Below, one piece after another: positions 55,218 to 63,189 of a stretch of DNA of 64,000 bases. The notes beneath the pieces are model-generated. The model worked only from the letters and a program-made list of their open reading frames with translations. It did not search any database and was not told the DNA's origin. This DNA comes from Nocardiopsis sp. FR4. Lineage in GTDB: Bacteria; Actinomycetota; Actinomycetes; Streptosporangiales; Streptosporangiaceae. The position numbers and the translations under genes are program-made. The stretch's first letter is position 1; the number at the start of each line of letters is the position of its first letter. The stretch spans positions 62,001-126,000 of the forward strand of contig NZ_VWVV01000015.1 in assembly GCF_009830945.1 (NCBI RefSeq), given 5' to 3'.

Positions 55218-55825
55218 CGTGGGTCACCGCTGTGACCGTGAAGCCGGTCGCTCGGCACCGGGTAGCCGGGGATCGAGATGTCGGCATCGACTTCGTTGCC
55301 CCAGACGAACCACGCCGCGTTGCTCGGCGGACGCCGCCGGGCGAACAACTCCAGGTAGGGGCCAGGGGACACCCGCTCGATCATGGGGAACTGCTCTTCG
55401 GGCTTGTGGCTGTGCTCCTGCACTGGCGCGACCATCCAGGTCGGTTGCGAGCGGAACTGCACCGGTGCGTGGCCGCGTGTGGCGAACAGCAGATGCTCAG
55501 TGGCGTTGCGCAGGTAGGCACCCAGCCCGAGCCGGAACTTGATCCACGTGATCTGGTTGCGAACCGAAAACCCCCAGGCTTCGGCCACCTCGTAGCCTTG
55601 GCGGAGCGTGGCATTGGTGGTCCAGATCCAGGCATGCGCGTCTTCCTCGACCAAGTCCTTGACGGGCATGGCCTTGATGCGCTCCAGAGTCATGAGGCTG
55701 TAGTGGCGCGAAGCGCCCTTGTCGCCCTGCTGCTGGAGGTTCCATGGCGGATCAGCTAAGACCGTCCTAAAGCGGCTAGGCACCTCATTTGGTGGCCGTG
55801 GTGGCTGCGGCTGATAAGTAGTCAC
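55214..55825 (-). CDS. MT-A70 family adenine methyltransferase
   Basis: The 203-residue protein has the DPPW catalytic motif (RFRTVLADPPWNLQQQG, near residue 18-34) and MT-A70 features WIWTTNATLRQGYEV, WGFSVRNQITWIKF and YLELFARRRPP. It methylates N6 of adenine in DNA or RNA. On mobile elements such enzymes often protect against host restriction. It is the first gene of a short transcript with its own promoter (55882-55912) and a palindrome upstream. Confidence 0.88.
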   Translation of the reverse strand: MTTYQPQPPRPPNEVPSRFRTVLADPPWNLQQQGDKGASRHYSLMTLERIKAMPVKDLVEEDAHAWIWTTNATLRQGYEVAEAWGFSVRNQITWIKFRLGLGAYLRNATEHLLFATRGHAPVQFRSQPTWMVAPVQEHSHKPEEQFPMIERVSPGPYLELFARRRPPSNAAWFVWGNEVDADISIPGYPVPSDRLHGHSGDPR

Positions 55826-55881
55826 TTGACGGTTCTCCTTTCTTCCCAGCGTCTTACTTGTGACGCGTTGGGATGCGGCTA

Positions 55882-55912
55882 GTTATGACGGAAAGCAGGG
55901 GTGAGGGAAACC
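55882..55912 (-). promoter_or_regulatory. Promoter shared with the gene at 63519
   Basis: On the minus strand GGTTTCC (55912-55906) and CGTCATAAC (55890-55882) are separated exactly as in a second copy at 63665-63695. The blocks GTTATGACG and GGAAACCGTGGCTTCG (plus strand) are identical in both copies, with starts 24 bp apart, while the sequence between them differs. This is the pattern of conserved -10 and -35 boxes. Confidence 0.5.
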
Positions 55913-55927
55913 GTGGCTTCGGTCGGT

Positions 55928-55953
55928 CGTTCGGGTGAACATTCACCCGAACG
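55928..55953. promoter_or_regulatory. 26-bp palindrome upstream of the methyltransferase
   Basis: CGTTCGGGTGAA-CA-TTCACCCGAACG has perfect 12-bp arms. It lies about 15 bp upstream of the promoter -35 and is probably an operator, though a replication or transfer origin element is possible. A related half site, TTCGGTGAACCGA, follows near 55967. Confidence 0.55.
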
Positions 55954-56040
55954 CCATCCCTCGCCCCTTCGGTGAACCGACCCCTTATCTGAGGTTGACC
56001 ACCAGGAAAATTTGCGTTGTGGAATGGACGACGCCAACAC

Positions 56041-56733
56041 TCAAGGAGACGCCGGGCGTCCGCCTCGACGGTGCGTGATCAGGCTGGCGAACAGCGCCCG
56101 TGCCACCGCGCCCGGCGGATCCTCGCGCTGCACGTGCGTCACGGTGATGCGGGGATCGAAGGCATCGCTCCGGAGATGGCCACCGAGCACCACGGCATGC
56201 ACCTCACCGGGGAACATCGCCAGCTCGCGCAGCGCTGCGGTCGGGTTGGCGTCGAGGAGGCTGAAGTCGCTCAGCACCGCCAGGGTCGCTGCGTGCTGCG
56301 GATACCCCTCGGTGAGCTTGACCGCCTGGCGCAAGCTAGGGAGGAGCGCACTACTGCCCGCTCCATCGCCCGGCACGACCAAACCGCCCTGCAACTTCGC
56401 TATCCCGCCCCGGTTGAGCGCCACCGGTGCGACGTCGCCCCGACAGGGTGAGTCGAAGTGCAGCACCGCCCCCAGCTCGTGCGGGGCGGCTCGCTTCGCC
56501 ACGACGGCGAAGGCGTACTCCACCTCGGCGAAACGGTTGGACAGCGGGTCAGTGCCACTGGGGCTGATCACCGACCCCGAGTTGTCGAAAAGGCAGATCA
56601 GGAGCGTCGGCACCAGGGACGGAGCGCCCGGCGACCCGAGCCGAAACCCGGCTGCGGAAGGACGATCCCCACCGCCTGCGGGCGCCGGCCCGAGCAACCG
56701 TCCCGGCTGCAACCGGATAGGCAGGAAGGTCAT
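56041..56733 (-). CDS. vWA-like protein with DNSGS MIDAS motif
   Basis: The 230-residue protein has ICLFDNSGSVISPSGTDPLS near residue 48-68, an intact DxSxS metal-ion site of the von Willebrand A fold. Later strands include FAVVAKRAAPHELGAVLHFD and LAVLSDFSLLDANPT (a DxS at the end of a strand as in vWA folds). No signal peptide. ATG 56733 overlaps the stop of the upstream membrane-protein gene, so the two are coupled. It probably binds a protein partner with a metal ion; the partner is unknown, but the membrane protein is a candidate. Confidence 0.75.
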   Translation of the reverse strand: MTFLPIRLQPGRLLGPAPAGGGDRPSAAGFRLGSPGAPSLVPTLLICLFDNSGSVISPSGTDPLSNRFAEVEYAFAVVAKRAAPHELGAVLHFDSPCRGDVAPVALNRGGIAKLQGGLVVPGDGAGSSALLPSLRQAVKLTEGYPQHAATLAVLSDFSLLDANPTAALRELAMFPGEVHAVVLGGHLRSDAFDPRITVTHVQREDPPGAVARALFASLITHRRGGRPASP

Positions 56734-57833
56734 CGCGGCATCTCCTGGATGTGGCCATTGGCTTCCGGACGCCACCGTCGTCCGAGGGCGGACTCCCCCG
56801 AAGGCAGTCCATGTCCCAGAACGCCGGTGTTGTTGCGCTGGATGCGGTGGCGCAGTGACGCCATCCGGTGAGCTGCCGCCTGCCCGCGCGCCTGGTGCTC
56901 GGCGTAGGTCGAGCGGGCCGTCTCCGCGGCTTCGGCGCGCTCCTTGAGCGATACGTCCTTGGCCAGCTTCCGGAAGTGGCGCTCCGCCTCGTGGGCACGC
57001 TTCTTGTAGCCGGAGACGACATCGGCCACATCATCGGCTGCCGAGTAACCCAGCAGGAAGGAGCCGAGTGCCGTGGCCGCCGCCAGCATCCCGAAGGTCA
57101 ATCCGGCTGCCGCGCCCTCGACACTGCCGCGCAGGAAGAAGATCCCCACGGCGACGAGCACGACGACGATCAGGGAAACGACGCCCACGAGCCCGACATA
57201 GCCGAGCCCCTTGTCCCGAGTGCCGCTGAACAAACGGGCGTAGCGCTGTTCATCATCGGTGAGGTCACCCTCGTCACGCTGCCGAGCACGGGCGTTGCGG
57301 AGGTGCCGTACCTCCGACCCCACCAGCCCAGCACTGCCCGCCGCGATACCCGACGCCAGCGCCATACTCACCGCCAAGACGGGCAGATCGCCGTGGATGA
57401 TGGCGGCCGAGGCTACTCCGGCCATGTCACCGAGAACGAGGGCGTGCCAGCCAATCCAGTAGCGCAGCTTGTTGCCCGTCTCGCGGCGTACGTAGGGGGT
57501 GAGCACCCGCGCGGCGTGCTGGTAGTCCGCCTTCGCCTGACGCACGTCCTCCTCCTGGTGGACGAGCAACCGCTCAACGGCGGTGGCCTGAACATCCAAC
57601 CCACGCGCCTGTACCAGGTGCTCACGCGCTGCCGTTTCGCCTTCGGCCGCCCAGGAAGCAAGCTGCTCGTCACCGAGTGCCCGGTACTCCTGTTCGGCGT
57701 AGGTTTCGCCGACGTTGGTCGGGCGCGGGAGGGCACTGGCTTCATCCACGCGCACCAACCCGATAGCGTCAGCTTCGGCCGTCCACTCATCCGCCGAAGC
57801 GGACGAGCCCGGCAAGTAGAAACGCTTCCCCAT
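56730..57833 (-). CDS. Membrane protein with coiled-coil flanks in the vWA module
   Basis: The 367-residue protein has long charged helices (QEYRALGDEQLASWAAEGET, and another stretch near the C-terminus) around four membrane helices in two hairpins: VLGDMAGVASAAIIHGDLPV, VSMALASGIAAGSAGLV, GLGYVGLVGVVSLIVVVLVA and AAAGLTFGMLAAATALGSFL. No known family is recognised. It lies between the lipoprotein gene (5 bp gap) and the cytosolic vWA gene (overlap), so the three form an operon. Confidence 0.72.
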   Translation of the reverse strand: MGKRFYLPGSSASADEWTAEADAIGLVRVDEASALPRPTNVGETYAEQEYRALGDEQLASWAAEGETAAREHLVQARGLDVQATAVERLLVHQEEDVRQAKADYQHAARVLTPYVRRETGNKLRYWIGWHALVLGDMAGVASAAIIHGDLPVLAVSMALASGIAAGSAGLVGSEVRHLRNARARQRDEGDLTDDEQRYARLFSGTRDKGLGYVGLVGVVSLIVVVLVAVGIFFLRGSVEGAAAGLTFGMLAAATALGSFLLGYSAADDVADVVSGYKKRAHEAERHFRKLAKDVSLKERAEAAETARSTYAEHQARGQAAAHRMASLRHRIQRNNTGVLGHGLPSGESALGRRWRPEANGHIQEMPR

Positions 57834-57838
57834 GCCGG

Positions 57839-58669
57839 TCACCGCGCCGTCACGTTGAAGTCGGTCACAGCGAGGCACTCCTCAGCACCCGTCTGCGCAC
57901 ATAGCGCCTGGTAGTAGAAGACCAGCCCCTCGACCACGTCGGAGGGCACCGGGTCACCGGCCACCCTCCCGATACCAGCCACCGTCACCGACGCTCCGGA
58001 CAGATCCGGCATCGTCGTCTCGGCGGCCAAGGCCTCGGCCTCTTCCAGGGAGAGGGCCTCGCTCCCTGGCTTGTGCCCTACGTTGTGGAAGCCGTCGGAG
58101 AACAGGTACAGCTCGAGGTGGTAGTCCGTGCTGAGCTGGCCTGCGAACTCCTCACCGAGCCGGAGCATCCCCAGGATGTCCGACCCACCGCCCGGCAGCT
58201 CGGCCATCGCGGGCTCGTAGCCCTCACGGATACCCGGAATGACGTCCTCGATGAGGGCCGGGACACGACGGATACGGGCGTTGTCCGTGGCGCCGTGCGG
58301 GTGCAGCGCCCCGTCGTAGAGGGCCGTCGTCGCCGCGCTGGACGAGGAGAAGACAGCGACGCGCAGGTAGCCGGAGCAGACGGCGGTCTGGCGGGCGATG
58401 TGCTCGATGGCGTCGAGTCGCTCGGCGGTGATGGCCTCAGTGTTGGAACTGCCGGTTCCATCCACCAGAACCAGACTTCCGGGCGCGGTGTCCTGGCAGT
58501 TGGCGAGCATTGCCTGGTGTTCGGCCATAACCGCGGGGTCGGGAGCGTCGTCGAGCAGGCCGCAGGCGGAAGCCGCGAACATCACAGCTCCGGCAGCGGC
58601 AGCCGCCGCCATGAGCCGTGCGCGGCGAGAAGGCCGGCGCAGCGGCGCCGACGTGAGCGTGGATGACAT
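57839..58669 (-). CDS. vWA-like lipoprotein
   Basis: The 276-residue protein starts at ATG 58669 (AAGGAG 7 nt upstream). It has a signal peptide with a lipobox-like end (MFAASAC, Cys near residue 33), so it is anchored outside the membrane. The mature part opens into a vWA-like fold: SLVLVDGTGSSNTEAI carries a DxTxS MIDAS-like site, and LELYLFSDGFHNVG a later acidic strand end. It has further Cys near the C-terminus (LCAQTGAEECL). With the membrane protein and cytosolic vWA protein it makes a module that spans the membrane. Confidence 0.75.
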   Translation of the reverse strand: MSSTLTSAPLRRPSRRARLMAAAAAAGAVMFAASACGLLDDAPDPAVMAEHQAMLANCQDTAPGSLVLVDGTGSSNTEAITAERLDAIEHIARQTAVCSGYLRVAVFSSSSAATTALYDGALHPHGATDNARIRRVPALIEDVIPGIREGYEPAMAELPGGGSDILGMLRLGEEFAGQLSTDYHLELYLFSDGFHNVGHKPGSEALSLEEAEALAAETTMPDLSGASVTVAGIGRVAGDPVPSDVVEGLVFYYQALCAQTGAEECLAVTDFNVTAR

Positions 58670-58714
58670 GGACAGACTCCTTGCGTAGGAGGAAGAAGAA
58701 CAGGGAGAGGAAGC

Positions 58715-58742
58715 GGGCCGGATGCGAGAGGGCATCCGGCCC
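58715..58742 (-). terminator. Hairpin terminator before the vWA operon
   Basis: GGGCCGGATGC (58715-58725) pairs with GCATCCGGCCC (58732-58742) in an 11-bp perfect stem, 9 bp past the stop of the small gene at 58752. It ends that transcript before the lipoprotein gene starts. Confidence 0.7.
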
Positions 58743-58751
58743 AAGGAGCCG

Positions 58752-58961
58752 TCACCAGCGCTGATCAGCCGGGTTGGCGAGCGGCTCGACGTCGACGGCG
58801 TCCAGCTCAGCGCGCAAACGCTCACGATGGGTGGTTGTATTGGTGTCCGTATTGGCCTCGAACGCGCGGAGAACGTCGACGAGGGACAGATAGGTGGTGG
58901 CGAGGTTGCCGCGTAGCGCGATGATTTCGCCGACCGTTTCGGGGTTGAAGGTGCGGGTCAC
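58752..58961 (-). CDS. Small protein of unknown function
   Basis: The 69-residue protein (MTRTFNPETVGEIIALRGNL...) is helical and soluble, with no recognised family. Its start overlaps the preceding small gene by 4 bp, so they are coupled. Confidence 0.6.
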   Translation of the reverse strand: MTRTFNPETVGEIIALRGNLATTYLSLVDVLRAFEANTDTNTTTHRERLRAELDAVDVEPLANPADQRW

Positions 58962-59182
58962 TTGGCGTCACCGGCTTCCATGCCGAGCATGCGCCGGAGG
59001 GCGGCGTTCTCGGCGCGCATCTGCTTGTTCTCGATGGCCAGCGGCAGACGGCTGGTCTGCTTCCAGCTTCCGGTCACAACGCGCAGCGTCGCGCCCAGCA
59101 CAACGCAGAGGATGAAGCCGGTGATGAATGCGGCCGTCATCGGCACGACACCGATGAGGTTTGCTGCGATGCAGCCTTCCAT
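58958..59182 (-). CDS. Small single-helix membrane protein with coiled-coil tail
   Basis: The 74-residue protein starts at ATG 59182 (GGAAAGGAACTCCC upstream). One or two short hydrophobic helices at about residues 3-35 (AANLIGVVPMTAAFITGFIL, CVVLGATL) are followed by a leucine-rich coil (LAIENKQMRAENAALRRMLG). Unknown family; first gene of a two-gene unit reading away from the large palindrome. Confidence 0.6.
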   Translation of the reverse strand: MEGCIAANLIGVVPMTAAFITGFILCVVLGATLRVVTGSWKQTSRLPLAIENKQMRAENAALRRMLGMEAGDAK

Positions 59183-59226
59183 GGGGAGTTCCTTTCCGCT
59201 GTGCGCGGAGGGAGGCGCCTCTCTCC

Positions 59227-59246
59227 TGTCGCCCTTGTTGGCGACA
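59227..59246. repeat. Short inverted repeat
   Basis: TGTCGCC-CTTGTT-GGCGACA lies 45 bp upstream of the small membrane-protein gene. It may be an operator or mRNA leader hairpin. Confidence 0.45.
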
Positions 59247-59289
59247 ATTCGAGACTCCTCCAGGACCCCGTGGCCGTGAAAGGTCGTAG

Positions 59290-59344
59290 ACGGCCAACTT
59301 GGCGGCCAATTCGTGGCCGTGAGAGTGGCCGCCAACTTGGCCGT
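59290..59344. repeat. Large inverted repeat with two GCCAACTTGGC boxes between divergent genes
   Basis: ACGGCCAACTTGGCGGCCA (59290-59308) and TGGCCGCCAACTTGGCCGT (59326-59344) are inverted copies with one mismatch and a 17-bp spacer. Each arm itself contains the palindrome GCCAACTTGGC. Two spaced identical palindromes between divergent transcripts suggest a regulator or partition-protein site. Confidence 0.6.
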
Positions 59345-59409
59345 GTAGTTTTTGCAGGTCAGTGGACTTCAATCCACAGAGGTCATGTTATGTGCTCATG
59401 GGATGACTA

Positions 59410-59438
59410 TTGATTTAAATGTTTTATTGTCGTTAAAT
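59410..59438 (+). promoter_or_regulatory. Promoter of the first low-GC cargo gene
   Basis: TTGATT (59410-59415) and TTAAAT (59433-59438) are separated by 17 bp. The start codon is 9 bp after the -10, so the mRNA would be leaderless or nearly so. Confidence 0.45.
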
Positions 59439-59447
59439 GTAAGTACT

Positions 59448-59912
59448 ATGACGGAATTTCAACAAGCACCACACAACCCAGAGAGGGGTGAAAAGAGAAC
59501 GGGGATATTCAACTTCGACAAGTTGAACCCGGAGGAGATGGCGGAGATTGGGGCCGGTCTCGCGTACGCAGGAAACCATGAAGATACTTCTGATCCAGAT
59601 AAGCCCTTGCTCAACGTAGAGAAATTCTTTGTCGATGACTTTGAAGACTTGGCGGATCGGGAGCAAGGTAAAGCAGAAGATACCTACCTCCTGTTGAAGG
59701 AAAAAGGCACGGATGAGGCTCTCACTATGGCCGCTTTGCTGACGCCAGCTATAGCTAAGAGAAATTTCGAGCTAGCTCGTGACGTGCTGGCTTATGTCTA
59801 CCGTCATGAAAATGCCATAGATGCAGCCCAGGTTGCTGTCTCAATATCATTGAGATTGGAAGAGGAGCTTTCAGCAGAACAAGCAGCCGACTTGGATGCA
59901 AGGATGCGCTAG
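59448..59912 (+). CDS. Low-GC acidic protein of unknown function
   Basis: The 154-residue protein (ATG 59448, MTEFQQAPHNPERGEKR) is acidic and mostly helical (FFVDDFEDLADREQGKAEDT, RLEEELSAEQAADLDA), with no signal or membrane segment. Base composition is clearly lower in G+C than the core genome and uses A/T-ending codons freely, a sign of recent transfer. No family is recognised. It is followed by a 98-bp gap and another low-GC gene on the same strand. Confidence 0.65.
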   Translation: MTEFQQAPHNPERGEKRTGIFNFDKLNPEEMAEIGAGLAYAGNHEDTSDPDKPLLNVEKFFVDDFEDLADREQGKAEDTYLLLKEKGTDEALTMAALLTPAIAKRNFELARDVLAYVYRHENAIDAAQVAVSISLRLEEELSAEQAADLDARMR

Positions 59913-60010
59913 AAGCGTCTCTGCGCGATCGGAGGTGTTAGAACCTCCTGACATCCGGAGCATGCTTGGCTAGAATCAGCTCAGGCCCCAAGATCCGGAG
60001 GACGGCTGTC

Positions 60011-61513
60011 ATGGAGCGAGATCGCCTGGTATCTGAGCTGAAGGTGGCCTTCAACCGCCCTCTTGCGAAGGTGTTCAGCGAGCCCGGCGAGGAAGATAAA
60101 TTCCCTCTTCTTGCACACATATGCCGAGTAGTTGAGCAAGAAAAATGGGTAAAGTCTGGGCGGCCGTACGCGCGGTATGAAGTGACTCGCGCGGCCATTC
60201 AGTCACTGCCTGATGAGAAACCGAAAGGATGCGAAATTACATGGCGGCAGATCGGTATGACGCTTAGTGGTCTTCGCGGGGATCTTCCTGTGAAAGACGG
60301 TGGGCGTGGAGATTATGGATACAAAGACTACTATAAAATTCTTAAGAGTGAATCTGGCATCCCGGAGATTGATCATGACTACAAACTCAGGAGAGTTATT
60401 GTAGAGCGTTTTTATGAGCATCTCGCAGATGCTCTACTGAAGCTTGAAAGGCAAGCGATCGAGGGAGGTGCAGATGTTTCGGAGAGTGATAGAGAAGACT
60501 CCAGGGTCGAGGAAAATGAGACACCGTATGAATCCTCCAGTAAGGGTCGATCGCATTCATCTTCGGATAGAATAATCGGCCTCTTCAATATTGTGGTGCA
60601 CGGATCTGCGTCTGTGAAGACGAAGATCTCAGGAAAAGCTCCAAATCGGAGACGTAAGCGTGTGCTTCTTGTAGCTAGCGCCTCAGTCGTAGCTATCCTC
60701 CTTATCGGGTTCGTTGGAGTCCGCCTCCTGTCTGATGGTGGGGGAGGCGATGGAGACCCTCTTGACATCTCGCTTGCATGGTCAGGCAATCCAAGTGCCA
60801 TGCTCTTGGCGTTTCCGGATTCAGAAAAAGATGCCGCCATAGGGGCTATCGAGGAAGCCAACGCTTCCTCTGATGCAAGAAACATCGGAGAAATCGCCGT
60901 CGAAGCAGGCGCCTACTACGTCAGCCAGATGGAGATTCATATTTTGCTTTCTGGAGAGTCTGACGAAGAAGTGCGAGTGACGAACCTTCGTCCTGTCTTC
61001 AAGAACCCGCCAACAGCGGCTGCAAGTGGGTTGCTATTGAGAGCGATCGGCGCGGGCGGAGATGACATAAGTAACATGCAGTTCGTTCTTGATGAGACGA
61101 ACCCTGTTGCGCGCGAGTGGTTTCCAGGAAGTTCTTTGGATCCACGAGAGGGGAGCCCGTTCTTTCAGAGTCAATCTATCAGTGTGCCTCCTGATCAGGA
61201 GAGAACGGTGGTGGCAAAGTTCAATGCCTACTGGGGTGCGTTCGATTTTGAGGTTGCCATTGACTATCAGGTTGGAGGAGAAGAATACTCTCATGTTCTT
61301 TCCAATGAGGGTCAGGCGCAAACTTTTCGTGTAAGCGGTGTAGCGTGCCCCCAGGATCCAACGGAACTAGGTCTCTCTGAGAATGGTGGCAGGAACGAGG
61401 ATGTTCGATACTCAGAGGTTTGGGAGTCTGCCCCGCCTGAATGGACAATAAAGTCGGTTGAGGCTGAAGGGTACTGCGAGATGTGGCAGGAGGCGGGTTG
61501 GCGCCCCGAGTAG
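60011..61513 (+). CDS. Low-GC single-pass membrane protein of unknown function
   Basis: The 500-residue protein starts at ATG 60011 (GGAGGA 8 nt upstream). Residues 1-150 are a soluble domain (LVSELKVAFNRPLAKVFSEP, ITWRQIGMTLSGLRGDLPVK), a charged linker follows, one membrane helix lies near residue 218-240 (VLLVASASVVAILLIGFVGV), and about 260 residues of beta-rich sequence lie outside. This is the shape of a transmembrane sensor or anti-sigma-like protein, but no known domain is recognised. Low G+C and overlap (31 bp) with the next gene mark a cargo operon. Confidence 0.68.
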   Translation: MERDRLVSELKVAFNRPLAKVFSEPGEEDKFPLLAHICRVVEQEKWVKSGRPYARYEVTRAAIQSLPDEKPKGCEITWRQIGMTLSGLRGDLPVKDGGRGDYGYKDYYKILKSESGIPEIDHDYKLRRVIVERFYEHLADALLKLERQAIEGGADVSESDREDSRVEENETPYESSSKGRSHSSSDRIIGLFNIVVHGSASVKTKISGKAPNRRRKRVLLVASASVVAILLIGFVGVRLLSDGGGGDGDPLDISLAWSGNPSAMLLAFPDSEKDAAIGAIEEANASSDARNIGEIAVEAGAYYVSQMEIHILLSGESDEEVRVTNLRPVFKNPPTAAASGLLLRAIGAGGDDISNMQFVLDETNPVAREWFPGSSLDPREGSPFFQSQSISVPPDQERTVVAKFNAYWGAFDFEVAIDYQVGGEEYSHVLSNEGQAQTFRVSGVACPQDPTELGLSENGGRNEDVRYSEVWESAPPEWTIKSVEAEGYCEMWQEAGWRPE

Positions 61514-63093
61514 TGTCCAGTGTCCTTGTTATTATTTTCCTTCTCTCTGTTTTTTCGTCTGATTCCACTTCGACCTCGCAGGGAAGTTTGTTTTCCTTTG
61601 TGACCGAAGAGGAGTTGGTCGTCATGGAAGGGAAAGTGGAGGTAGCGCGAGAAGACGTCGCCTATGAGTACAGGTACGGTGGAATGGTCTGGTCGTTGGA
61701 CGGCCGACATGTATCTCTCATATCGGCTGGCGACCTTGACGCTGGTCCAAGTAGTCGAGAGCTTGTAACGGTTGATACACGGACTGGCAATGCTCGACGG
61801 TTTAACTGCTCCTATTGTCATAGCATCGCTCCAGTCGGGGGAGACTCACTTATCGCGACCAGAAATGGCGAGGACAGTCTTACAGTCGAAGGACTGCTTC
61901 GCTTTGACCTGGGTTCTGGTGAACTTCCTGTGTCTTTGGCGTCAGATGAACTAGATCTTCTATATTTTTCTGACATGAGGGTTTTTGCTGGATCAAAGGA
62001 TTATGTGCTTGCCATTGGAATGAATCGAGATGGAGATAGCTTCTTCATGATTCGGGTAGATGGTTCTGTGCAAGAGATAGAGTTCGATAAATCCCTTCCA
62101 GTGCCTCATCAGATTGATGTCGTGGATCAGGGAAGACTGATGAGGGGGATCGGAGAGGTTCGCCCTGCCTATACAACCGATGGAAATGTTCACTTTGCAG
62201 TAACAAGTGCGATTCGCCCGTCGCTTCATAGCTGCTCTGGAAGTTATGCGGTCTTCATTGCTCAGCCGGAAACTGGTGAAGTGGTAGAAACAGATATTTC
62301 CAGTCTGCATCCCGTAGATCGAATTCCTGCGGTGAACGGGTATGTTCGAGTGCTCGACCTTTGGTGGGCAAATAATGGCCAGCTTCATGCAGTTATGCTA
62401 TCTGGTTCGTGTGATGTACTTTCCGAGTATGCACCTACTCCGCCTTCCGTATGGCGGCTGGTTCAAGGTGTTTGGGAGAAAATCGAAGATAGAACTGACA
62501 AGATCATGTCAATGCGTCACCTTGATGAAGGCACGCGGTTGGTGATTGTGGGGGATGAAGGCGAAGATCTACCATCTGGTGATCTTTATATGGAACAGGA
62601 GGGCAGCCGAGAACTCCTCGGAACGGATGTGCTGAAGGTCGAAGTGCCAAATGTTCGACAGTGCGATCCATCAAGGGAAGATGATGCTGTCTGTAAAATT
62701 GTTCAGGATATGGATTACGGTGTGGCCCCCTCCTCTCCTCCACTTAGCGATGTCACTGAAACACCATCGGCGATAGCAAGCTCGCCCTCAGATGCGCATC
62801 CCTGTCGGGAGTCTGACTTTTTGCCATACGTTGAGTACAATTACAACTCAGATATCTTTGAGGTGCATTGCCGTGAAGGTCTTGCTCGTGTCGAAGCATT
62901 CGGCCCTGGTGCCAGTCTCTCGGGTCGTGTCGATATCCTTTTTCGGGAGGCGGATGATGGCTGGAGTATGATCAGCGGCGGAATAAACAGCGATGGAACT
63001 TTCAGTGAGGATGAAATAATCGGCATGGGTCTTGACGTTGCTGAAGTGAGGAGAATTTTTCCTGAGATGGAAATCTCAGCCGAACGCTATTGA
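61483..63093 (+). CDS. Low-GC secreted or anchored beta-rich protein of unknown function
   Basis: The 536-residue frame opens at GTG 61483; TTG 61498, just after GGAGG, or GTG 61513 are other starts. A hydrophobic signal or anchor (VSSVLVIIFLLSVFSS) is followed by short beta-strand repeats resembling a propeller (GGMVWSLDGRHVSLISAGD, RELVTVDTRTGNARRFN), then a Ser/Pro linker near 410-440 and a C-terminal domain with paired Cys (HPCRESDFLPYVEYNY, FEVHCREGLARVEAFGPG). No family is recognised. It overlaps the membrane-protein gene, and both may work at the cell surface. Confidence 0.68.
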   Translation: MAGGGLAPRVVSSVLVIIFLLSVFSSDSTSTSQGSLFSFVTEEELVVMEGKVEVAREDVAYEYRYGGMVWSLDGRHVSLISAGDLDAGPSSRELVTVDTRTGNARRFNCSYCHSIAPVGGDSLIATRNGEDSLTVEGLLRFDLGSGELPVSLASDELDLLYFSDMRVFAGSKDYVLAIGMNRDGDSFFMIRVDGSVQEIEFDKSLPVPHQIDVVDQGRLMRGIGEVRPAYTTDGNVHFAVTSAIRPSLHSCSGSYAVFIAQPETGEVVETDISSLHPVDRIPAVNGYVRVLDLWWANNGQLHAVMLSGSCDVLSEYAPTPPSVWRLVQGVWEKIEDRTDKIMSMRHLDEGTRLVIVGDEGEDLPSGDLYMEQEGSRELLGTDVLKVEVPNVRQCDPSREDDAVCKIVQDMDYGVAPSSPPLSDVTETPSAIASSPSDAHPCRESDFLPYVEYNYNSDIFEVHCREGLARVEAFGPGASLSGRVDILFREADDGWSMISGGINSDGTFSEDEIIGMGLDVAEVRRIFPEMEISAERY

Positions 63094-63094
63094 A

Positions 63095-63146
63095 AAGGCG
63101 GGAGCCACCCAAACCCACAAAGTAGGTTCAAGCAGACTCCCGCCTT
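63095..63146. terminator. Terminator after the cargo block
   Basis: AAGGCGGGAG (63095-63104) pairs with CTCCCGCCTT (63137-63146) over a 32-nt loop, immediately after the stop of the cargo gene. Confidence 0.55.
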
Positions 63147-63153
63147 GCACCAC

Positions 63154-63173
63154 ACCCGAGCGTCAGCTCGGGT
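63154..63173 (-). terminator. Hairpin terminator of the RHH-like gene
   Basis: ACCCGAGC-GTCA-GCTCGGGT, a perfect 8-bp stem, lies 16 bp past the stop of the gene at 63190 on the minus strand. Confidence 0.65.
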
Positions 63174-63189
63174 ACAGCGGCTCGCCGCA

